From contig JALSPK010000209.1 in the NCBI GenBank assembly GCA_026986005.1, positions 1 to 64,000 of the forward strand: 64,000 nucleotides of DNA, given 5' to 3'. The notes beneath the pieces were generated by a model. That model did no database searches. It was given only the letters and a program-made list of their open reading frames with translations, and was not told where the DNA came from. The DNA is from Saprospiraceae bacterium (GTDB taxonomy: Bacteria; Bacteroidota; Bacteroidia; Chitinophagales; Saprospiraceae). How positions within the stretch are numbered: the first letter of the stretch is position 1; the number at the start of each line of letters is the position of its first letter. Shown here in pieces: positions 1 through 7,161 of this stretch. A program made the translations under genes and the position numbers.

Positions 1-4
1 CTCT

Positions 5-82
5 ACCATAATGTCGTCCCTTATGGGACTTCTTCCTCTTACTATTCTCTTTCTACCATAATGCCGTCCCTTATGGGACTTT
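5..82. repeat. Two tandem REP-like palindromic units
   Basis: Two copies of CTACCATAATGYCGTCCC followed by TTATGGGACT lie about 51 bases apart. Each contains the perfect hairpin GTCCC-ttat-GGGAC. They sit just beyond the 3' end of the EamA gene. A partial unit (CCTATGGGACTTTATT) recurs near 10190, upstream of susC. The arrangement resembles dispersed extragenic palindromes (REP/BIME type) of Bacteroidota. The repeat is seen directly; the class name is inference. Confidence 0.6.
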
Positions 83-91
83 TATTTCTTC

Positions 92-964
92 TTATTCTTC
101 TTGGCTTGCAAGAATAAACATTGAAATCAATGCTATTACCATTCCAATAACGATTATATTGTGTGGAAAAGTCTTATACAATATCAATGACAATACTATT
201 GTTATCACAGGAGCGACTGCATTGGTCAATGGACTTACCACTATTGCCTTACCGTATCTAAAGGCATATACAATGGTCAAAGCACCGATTGAATTTAAAA
301 GTTGAACACCAAAAGCCATATACAATCCTTTGGCACCATAGTTTATCTCTTGGTTAAAATCCGTCATATAATAGGCTATCGGAGCCAAAAGCAAACCGGT
401 TATTGTCATATAAAAGAAAATACTTTCTGCCTTCATTGTTTGATTGGCAAATCTCATAAAATATGCTTGAATTCCCCATGCTAAAAAAACAATAAGGGCA
501 AAAATAAGCCACGCGTATCCGTGCGAATTACCATCCGGATCTTGGTATGATAAAAAAGGTATGGCCAACAATGCTAAAACAATGCCTACCCACCCCATTA
601 AAGAAGCCTTTTCTTTAAGCAAAAATACCGACAATAAAATTGTCACCACGGGCGACAATGAGATAATCGGAAATATTAAATATGCCGGTCCATTTACAAT
701 TGCCCCTGTAAATAATGCTAATTGTCCTCCTGCCCCTAAAAATCCGATTAATGCCCCAAACATTATTGATTTTGGGTCTATATCAAGTTTCCAATCTATA
801 ATCTTTAATGCAATAATAGCCGGGATAATCATTGTAAATGACCATACTACATAAATCAATGTTCCTGGGAAACCAGCAGTTGCTGACAATTCTGTTAATG
901 CTCCCCATATACCCCAAAATACAGTTGTCACCAATGCATACAATAGCCAAAGCTTCTTATTCAT
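92..964 (-). CDS. EamA/DMT-family inner-membrane transporter
   Basis: The 290-residue product is almost wholly hydrophobic, with about ten predicted membrane segments arranged as two EamA halves (roughly residues 5-140 and 150-287), the standard size and layout of drug/metabolite transporter (DMT) permeases. The substrate cannot be read from sequence. It is the last minus-strand gene after the SusCD/amino-sugar operon. An 11-bp perfect hairpin lies between it and the preceding PKD gene, so it may be only partly co-transcribed. A permease here is suggestive, because the operon otherwise has no inner-membrane sugar transporter and no PTS, but a role in importing the operon's sugar is inference. 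Confidence 0.85.
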   Translation of the reverse strand: MNKKLWLLYALVTTVFWGIWGALTELSATAGFPGTLIYVVWSFTMIIPAIIALKIIDWKLDIDPKSIMFGALIGFLGAGGQLALFTGAIVNGPAYLIFPIISLSPVVTILLSVFLLKEKASLMGWVGIVLALLAIPFLSYQDPDGNSHGYAWLIFALIVFLAWGIQAYFMRFANQTMKAESIFFYMTITGLLLAPIAYYMTDFNQEINYGAKGLYMAFGVQLLNSIGALTIVYAFRYGKAIVVSPLTNAVAPVITIVLSLILYKTFPHNIIVIGMVIALISMFILASQEE

Positions 965-986
965 AATAATATTTTTTTAGTAACCC

Positions 987-1020
987 AAAAGGGAAGAAAG
1001 AAAAAACTATCTTCCCTTTT
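987..1020 (-). terminator. Hairpin terminator-like element between PKD gene and EamA gene
   Basis: AAAAGGGAAGA and TCTTCCCTTTT form a perfect 11-bp stem around a 12-base loop. Read on the minus strand, it follows the PKD lipoprotein gene, and its descending arm ends in a short T run. It probably terminates or attenuates the upstream operon before the EamA gene. The stem is visible; the function is inferred. Confidence 0.6.
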
Positions 1021-1080
1021 TAGGTTTTAACACACTTAAAAACTCTACTTTACATTTTTTTCATATCAATATAATTGATA

Positions 1081-2007
1081 CTACTTCATATCTATTACTA
1101 TACCATCCACATCAGGTTTGTCTTCGCTACCTTTATCCGGCATCCACCCTATTTCATCCCAATCTTGATTGCTTGTCCAAGCTACAACCTTTATTTTTTC
1201 CACATCCTTTAAATCTGCAACTTTTGTTCTTGAGATAGCAAATTCTATTTCTACTACATTTCCTGTTGCCTTATACGTACCATCAACCTGAGCATCTGCT
1301 GTATTTCCTCCATCATATACCCAAATATCATCCCATTCAGTACCATTTTCAGGGTGGTAAGTTGCAAAATCCAACCAGTATTCTTCATTGTTTTCTCTAT
1401 TGGCTGAAAAACTATTCTCAAATAACAATTCTCCTCCTCCAAATTTTGTCCACAAACCGTATGTATAACCGGTAGTCGCATCAGGATCAACATCTATCAA
1501 CATATCAAAAATTGATGCATCTATATAATCTTTTTCTTGTTTTATGTAGAAATAAATATTTTCACTATCAAAGTCATATTTGAATGATTTAATAGATCCT
1601 GCATTATCTCCAATTGCAAATGCATCTGCAATACCATTCCAATCGTCAAAAGATTCATCGTCCAATTTTACAGGAGTACTTTTGTCCACTTTGATTTTTG
1701 TTGTGACTGGATGTGTTCCTCCTTCAGAATCTTTGACTGTCAATGTAACAGAATACTCTCCTTTGGCAGCATAAGTGTGAACAGGGTCTTTTTCTGTTGA
1801 TGTCTCTCCATCACCAAATTCCCAAGCGTAAGTAACAGTTCCTGATACTGTTGATGTATTGGTAAATGTCACTTTGTATCCGTCCACTTGGTATGTAAAC
1901 AAAGCTTCTCCTGTAACAGGAGCAGGTGTATCATCGCCGCAAGAAGTGATGATAAAAACGCCCAATAATAAGGCAAATAAACTCAATACCATTTTTTTAA
2001 TTTCCAT
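1081..2007 (-). CDS. PKD-domain surface lipoprotein, SusE/F-like position (paralogue of the 4700-5605 gene)
   Basis: The 308-residue product begins with a lipoprotein signal ending in ITSC followed by Gly-Asp-Asp, so it is probably lipidated at Cys23 or so and exposed at the surface. A PKD domain occupies about residues 32-110, with the typical WEFGDG and DPVHTY motifs. Residues 115-308 form a beta-rich region with repeated acidic and aromatic patches that resembles CBM9/DOMON-type sugar-binding modules. The gene is distal in the SusC/SusD operon, where surface glycan-binding proteins usually sit. A glycan-binding role is inferred. Its N-terminal half is nearly identical in protein sequence to the paralogue encoded at 4700-5605, while the C-terminal half is clearly divergent. 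Confidence 0.75.
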   Translation of the reverse strand: MEIKKMVLSLFALLLGVFIITSCGDDTPAPVTGEALFTYQVDGYKVTFTNTSTVSGTVTYAWEFGDGETSTEKDPVHTYAAKGEYSVTLTVKDSEGGTHPVTTKIKVDKSTPVKLDDESFDDWNGIADAFAIGDNAGSIKSFKYDFDSENIYFYIKQEKDYIDASIFDMLIDVDPDATTGYTYGLWTKFGGGELLFENSFSANRENNEEYWLDFATYHPENGTEWDDIWVYDGGNTADAQVDGTYKATGNVVEIEFAISRTKVADLKDVEKIKVVAWTSNQDWDEIGWMPDKGSEDKPDVDGIVIDMK

Positions 2008-2023
2008 AATTTTAAATTTAGTT

Positions 2024-4690
2024 TTATAAAATAATTAATTTCAAAGTTTTAATAATAATTCCTTTTTGGCTTATCCTTACAAAATATAGCCCTGATTCTA
2101 AATCTTCCTTTTCTATCTTTATTTTTCTGCCACCTTCAATATGCCCAAAATATAATAATTTAACCATAATTCCGGATACATCATATAACCCTATATTAAA
2201 TACAGCATTTGATTGTGAATTTACATTCAAAAATCCTTCGTCTTTTATTGGATTAGGCACTATGAAAATACTTTTACCCGGTAGTATAACAGAACCGATA
2301 GATGTAGTGCCCAAATGCACTTTTATAGTGTCTGAATAATTTGATTTAATAATATCAGAATAGCCAAACATACGGTAATAATACACTTTGGAACTGTCAA
2401 GATCTTTATCCAAATAATAACTTGATGTTCTTTCGAGATCTTTGATAGGTTCAAAATGCCCTGTATCTCCTGTTGACCGTTCTATTATATATCCTTCGAC
2501 ATTGGGATCGATTTTCCAACTGATTTTTACCTTTGAATATGGTGTGACTACCGATGGCTTTACTTTAAATCTTTCCGGAATATCAATGATTTTATATTTC
2601 AAAAAATATTTGTCTTCTCCTTCACAAACTTCTTGATTATTGATTAAAAGCCCTATGTCTATTATTGCTTTATCTACGCAATCAATGTCTGACAAAAAGA
2701 TAGTACCTTCAACAAAATTTGATTTCTTTGCTAAATTAACGAAGGTAATGAAAGTAAGATTATCGTTGCCAAACTTATACAAACTGTCATTACTTACAAT
2801 GTATCCGGTACTATCATTAAAATTAAGATATATCTTATAATTGTTTATTGTATCACCTTCGATACTATAATGCAATTTTTTATTTGAGTTGCATAGTCTC
2901 AATGCATATAATCCATTCTGATATGTGGTAATAACAGGCGGCACACAACCCCAATCTTCGCTATTTCCATCTATTTCTATTTGTAAAAATTGTTTTGTAT
3001 CAGGATTTTGCTTTTGGACTTGCGCTGACTCAAATGAGGAATATTTATCTCCCGAAATAAATTGTGTTCTGTAAAAAAATGTAGTATTATCATCGAGGTT
3101 CTTATCTATATAGCTGACTTCTTCATTATTTATTACAGCTACTGTCTTAAAATTGGTATTGTCTATTGAACGCAAAACTCTTGTAATTTGATTTTCTGCA
3201 TGACAATTATTTGTCCAATATACTATATTATTTTTGTTGTATTGTGTTATATTTAAAGATTTAGGCGCTTCAAACCCAGGTGAAGGAACCCCTTCTTTTT
3301 TGAAATAATTAACTCCTGTATAACTTGGCACATCATAAGTTGGGGATATTTTTACATTGTGATTTAAGCTATTTATACCATTTTTATTATCCCAAATATC
3401 TTTATTCGCAAACCTGATACTATAATCGGGATTAAAAAAAAGCGTAGTTCTTTTATCTTTTATAGAAAAATCCAATTGATATATTCCTGATTCTATATCG
3501 TCAGGTAATCCGGCATTTACATTTAATATCTTTTCTTGATCAATTTCCCATTTCCGAATATCTTCATCAACTGTAAATACGTATGTGTTTTTGTTTGTTG
3601 TATCTCTTAGAACCAATTGCAAAATATATTCATTTGTCGGGTTTGCCCACCCTTCATTCTTGATTTTTAAAGTAAAATCAACTTTTCCACCCGGTTTGCT
3701 TTCGTTTTGCAAGTTTGCTTCTTGCAAAATATATCTATATCCCAATTTATTTTCAATTTCTTCAAAACAACCTTCATTTCTCCATTGGTTTAACACTCCC
3801 TGATGATAGTCGATATTCAAAAATGACCAATGAAATCTTTTTAATTCTTTAAGGGTATTTTCACAATTGGAATAGGCACTTTTACTGCAAGTTTCTCCAC
3901 CTACAATAGAAAACTCCGAATTCAATTCAAGAAATGCTTTTTCTATATCCAAATTTTGATATGTTCCCCAATCATCATACCCAGCTACAAAACAATCGTT
4001 GTGAAATGCTATTCTGGATTTTTTAGAGCCATTGTATGCTTTTTCTTTAGCTATTGCTTCAAATTCATCTTCTTGATTTATTTTACGCATAAATGTCGGA
4101 GTCCTGAGTTGAATCATCCTATCTCTTGGCAATGACTCCAACAATGCATCGACAACTGAACGCCTATCATTCCAATTTTTCTCTGTTATGTTTCCCGGTG
4201 ATTTTGAAAAATAATCCGTATAATACCATTCTCCCCATGTGCCGATAAAACCTGCTTGAACAGTTAAAATAACATCACTATTTCTTGTCAATATTGGTTT
4301 GAGTTGATTGATATGCATCAATACAATTTCGGGTGGCGCATCACCATAAGGGTTGGTTAATGTTTCCGTATAAGCAAATCTGACAATAATTTTGAAACCC
4401 GCTTTCCTTATCTTATCAAAGTCTTTTTGCAAATCCCTGAGAAAATCGGCAGAAATAGCTTTATTTTTAAAATCTTTTAAAATAAAATTTTTCAGTATCA
4501 ACCTTTTACCCGTTTCTTTATATCCTAAAAGGTTTTCCTCCGAAAAGCTACTGACTTGGTGGTAAAAACCACGTTCAGGATTAGCGATATTATCATCTGA
4601 AATCACATAATCCACCTGTTCAAATGTCTGAGCACTCAAAAAAGCATTAAATGCAATAACAAATGATAATATCAATCTAATCTTGTGCAT
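2024..4690 (-). CDS. T9SS-secreted DUF4874/DUF4832-type protein, probable glycan-active enzyme
   Basis: The 888-residue product has a signal peptide (cleavage near residue 21, after FLSAQ). Next comes a region starting at NPERGFYHQ (residues ~36-200) that matches my recollection of DUF4874, and then a DUF4832-like region to about residue 440. These families are thought to form a glycoside-hydrolase-like TIM barrel; no biochemical role is assumed. Fibronectin III-like segments follow (about 460-560 and 715-790), with a further beta region between them. A type A T9SS sorting domain occupies the end (VPNPIKDEGFLNV to the C-terminus). The protein is therefore probably exported and attached to or released from the cell surface. 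Its place between the two PKD lipoproteins in the SusCD operon suggests it acts on the same glycan. Confidence 0.75.
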   Translation of the reverse strand: MHKIRLILSFVIAFNAFLSAQTFEQVDYVISDDNIANPERGFYHQVSSFSEENLLGYKETGKRLILKNFILKDFKNKAISADFLRDLQKDFDKIRKAGFKIIVRFAYTETLTNPYGDAPPEIVLMHINQLKPILTRNSDVILTVQAGFIGTWGEWYYTDYFSKSPGNITEKNWNDRRSVVDALLESLPRDRMIQLRTPTFMRKINQEDEFEAIAKEKAYNGSKKSRIAFHNDCFVAGYDDWGTYQNLDIEKAFLELNSEFSIVGGETCSKSAYSNCENTLKELKRFHWSFLNIDYHQGVLNQWRNEGCFEEIENKLGYRYILQEANLQNESKPGGKVDFTLKIKNEGWANPTNEYILQLVLRDTTNKNTYVFTVDEDIRKWEIDQEKILNVNAGLPDDIESGIYQLDFSIKDKRTTLFFNPDYSIRFANKDIWDNKNGINSLNHNVKISPTYDVPSYTGVNYFKKEGVPSPGFEAPKSLNITQYNKNNIVYWTNNCHAENQITRVLRSIDNTNFKTVAVINNEEVSYIDKNLDDNTTFFYRTQFISGDKYSSFESAQVQKQNPDTKQFLQIEIDGNSEDWGCVPPVITTYQNGLYALRLCNSNKKLHYSIEGDTINNYKIYLNFNDSTGYIVSNDSLYKFGNDNLTFITFVNLAKKSNFVEGTIFLSDIDCVDKAIIDIGLLINNQEVCEGEDKYFLKYKIIDIPERFKVKPSVVTPYSKVKISWKIDPNVEGYIIERSTGDTGHFEPIKDLERTSSYYLDKDLDSSKVYYYRMFGYSDIIKSNYSDTIKVHLGTTSIGSVILPGKSIFIVPNPIKDEGFLNVNSQSNAVFNIGLYDVSGIMVKLLYFGHIEGGRKIKIEKEDLESGLYFVRISQKGIIIKTLKLIIL

Positions 4691-4699
4691 AAAAAATTA

Positions 4700-5605
4700 T
4701 TAATTCATATTCAATGTAAATCCATCAGTTGGCTCACCACCTTCTTCTGTTTTATCCGGTGCATATCCGATCTCAGCCCATCCTTTATTAGCTAAATATA
4801 AAGAGAATTTAACTTTATCTCCACTCAGACCCGGAACTTTTGATCTTGAAAACCCAACTTCATAGGTTATGGTATTATTGTCAGTAACAAAAGAACCTCC
4901 AAAAACAAAGAAATCAGCCGGTAATGTTCCTGTCAAATCAATCCATCCCCAACCGTGATCCTCTCCTGCATACTCAAAAACACCCATCCAAGCATCTGCT
5001 CCAAGGTCTATTTGACCTTGCCATAAGTAATCACCACCTAATTTAGGCCACAGATGTGATTGGAATCCTGAAGTGTCTGCATCAGAATCTATCAATGCAT
5101 TGAATATTGTACTATCTGTAAGCGTACCTTCAAAAGTCACTAAAAAATAAACAAAATCTGCATCGTAATCACATTTCACAGCTTTAATCACTCCTGAATT
5201 ATCACCTAGAGGTATGATAAATTGTGACTCCGTTACAGCATTCCAATCATCAATAGAATTATCTTCCAAGCTAATTCTTGTCTTTTTATCAACAGAAAGC
5301 TTTGTTGTAACAGGATGAGTTCCTCCTTCTGAATCTGTTACTGTCAATGTCACAGAGTACTCTCCTTTTTTAGCATAAGTATGTACGGGATCTTTTTCAG
5401 TTGATGTACCTCCATCACCAAAATCCCATGCATAAGTAACAGTACCTGAAACGGTAGATGTATTGGTAAATGTAACAGTATAGCCATCTGCAACATAAGT
5501 AAACAATGCTTCACCTGTAACAGGAGCAGGTGTATCATCACCACATGACACGGTGAATACGCCTAATGCTAAAATCGCAAATAAATAAATAAAAGTTTTT
5601 TTCAT
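4700..5605 (-). CDS. PKD-domain surface lipoprotein (paralogue of the 1081-2007 gene)
   Basis: The 301-residue product has a lipoprotein signal (FTVSC, then Gly-Asp-Asp), a PKD domain at about residues 30-108 (WDFGDG, DPVHTY) and a C-terminal beta-rich domain at about 112-301 that resembles a carbohydrate-binding module. It follows susD directly, the usual place for a SusE/F-type glycan-binding partner. The PKD half is almost the same as that of the protein encoded at 1081-2007, whereas the C-terminal halves share only a general pattern (DDWN..., LIDxDxD, GWxEIGxxPDK). The two may bind different parts of one substrate. That role is inferred; the paralogy is directly visible. Confidence 0.75.
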   Translation of the reverse strand: MKKTFIYLFAILALGVFTVSCGDDTPAPVTGEALFTYVADGYTVTFTNTSTVSGTVTYAWDFGDGGTSTEKDPVHTYAKKGEYSVTLTVTDSEGGTHPVTTKLSVDKKTRISLEDNSIDDWNAVTESQFIIPLGDNSGVIKAVKCDYDADFVYFLVTFEGTLTDSTIFNALIDSDADTSGFQSHLWPKLGGDYLWQGQIDLGADAWMGVFEYAGEDHGWGWIDLTGTLPADFFVFGGSFVTDNNTITYEVGFSRSKVPGLSGDKVKFSLYLANKGWAEIGYAPDKTEEGGEPTDGFTLNMN

Positions 5606-5636
5606 AATGTAAAGTTTTAAGTATGTTAAAAAAAAA

Positions 5637-7157
5637 TCAATTCTGCACGCATAGATTATTAGCTATCATCTCGTCAATCGGAATATAATACAATTTTTCC
5701 TTATCATCAAATTTGATAATCAAGTTATCATAACCTGAAGGCTTAGTTGCTAAATCAATTGTACCAATAGTCAAACCCTTGATATGGTAACCCCAATATG
5801 TCCTGTCAATGTCTATTTTATTTCTTGTCAAGTCAAAATACCTGTGTCCTTCAAATGCCAATTCAGCTCTACGTTCATCAAGTACGACACTTAAAATAGT
5901 CTTTCCGTTAGGCACATTATCAAATAAATGTCCATCCAAACCCCTATTTTCTCTAATAATATTCACATTTTCGAGTGCTAAGGATTCATTATTCTGATGA
6001 GCGTAAGCTTCTGCTTTATTGAGATACATCTCAGACAATCTAAACATCACTGGTGAACTTAAATTGGGATCTCCTCCCTGAAAACTAAATTTGGTTATAA
6101 AAAACATTTCCAAACCATTTTTCTTTTGAACTATACTCGGCTCTTTGAATACTGTATCTATATATGCAGTTCTAATATCTTCCGGATAGGTATTTATTAA
6201 GTTCAAATATTTGTATGTAGCAAATTCTTCTCCCCAGCCCGAATTGCCATCGCTATAAATCATGGAAGCGATTGAACCAAATTTTCCTCTGTTGTCCGAA
6301 GGAGTAAAAGCAACTGCCCAAATTGTTTCGCTTCGAGATAATGCATTGGCAAAATATGAGGGATAAGACTCACTTGTCTCAAGAGTAAATCTTCCGGAAT
6401 CTATTACCTTGTCAGCATACTCTATTGACTTATTATAATCTTCCATATACAGATATACTCTCGACAATAATGCCCAAGCCGCCTCTTTTGAAGCAAATTC
6501 TTTTCCTCTCGACTTATTCATCAACTCTGTTGATTGCATAGCGTCTTGCAATATTTGATCATAGGTTTCCTGTACCGTGGCTCTAGCTTTTTCAGCCTTT
6601 TCTGATGTGGATGTTCTCAAAATTATTCCCAAATTAGAATTTGGATCTCCTTGGTTGTATGGAAAAGCATAAAATTTTACGAGATTAAATTCAACAAATG
6701 CTCTTAAAAAATAATTCTCACCTAAAATATTAGATTCCTCATCTGACAAATTTCCTTTTGATTCCAAATATTGGATAACTGTATTTGCTCCATTAATAAT
6801 CTTGTAGGAAATATACCAAAAGAATCTTGAATTTGATTGGTTGGGAGAATGCGTATAGGTAAAACTATAATACAAAGGATCTTCAGTCTTTTGTCCACAA
6901 ACAATATCATCGGCAGCAAAATCCGACATCTGAAAATATTGCCTAAGATAACAATTGTTGTCATCTACTATTCCATTGAACTCCGCTCCGTCTTTTAATA
7001 ATGCATAATTGCCATTAGTGACATTCAATATACCGTCAGAAGAATTGGAAATAGAGCCGGTAGTCAATTGATCGGCAGGAAAAACATCCATGTCACTACA
7101 GGAATGAAATAATAATCCGCCAACTAAGATTGTGATAATGTATATTTTATTTTTCAT
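5637..7157 (-). CDS. susD: SusD/RagB-family outer-membrane glycan-binding lipoprotein
   Basis: The 506-residue product starts with a lipoprotein signal (LLFHSC, then SDMDVFP), as in SusD proteins. The N-terminal SusD-like helical region contains the familiar NFLRAFVEFNLVKFYAFPY-type segment (about residues 150-165), and the C-terminal RagB/SusD region ends with ENRGLDG, LDERRAELAFEGHRYFDLTR and KLYYIPIDE motifs. SusD forms the lid over the SusC channel and captures glycan at the cell surface. The start codon is 5 bases from the susC stop, so the two genes are tightly coupled. The recognised motifs leave little doubt about the family; the substrate is inferred only from the neighbouring sugar enzymes. 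Confidence 0.95.
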   Translation of the reverse strand: MKNKIYIITILVGGLLFHSCSDMDVFPADQLTTGSISNSSDGILNVTNGNYALLKDGAEFNGIVDDNNCYLRQYFQMSDFAADDIVCGQKTEDPLYYSFTYTHSPNQSNSRFFWYISYKIINGANTVIQYLESKGNLSDEESNILGENYFLRAFVEFNLVKFYAFPYNQGDPNSNLGIILRTSTSEKAEKARATVQETYDQILQDAMQSTELMNKSRGKEFASKEAAWALLSRVYLYMEDYNKSIEYADKVIDSGRFTLETSESYPSYFANALSRSETIWAVAFTPSDNRGKFGSIASMIYSDGNSGWGEEFATYKYLNLINTYPEDIRTAYIDTVFKEPSIVQKKNGLEMFFITKFSFQGGDPNLSSPVMFRLSEMYLNKAEAYAHQNNESLALENVNIIRENRGLDGHLFDNVPNGKTILSVVLDERRAELAFEGHRYFDLTRNKIDIDRTYWGYHIKGLTIGTIDLATKPSGYDNLIIKFDDKEKLYYIPIDEMIANNLCVQN

Positions 7158-7161
7158 CGTA

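Noticed and set aside
1-90. Possible short CRISPR array because of two regular repeats
   Set aside because: Only two units are present, the repeats contain a strong palindrome typical of REP elements, and no cas genes are nearby.
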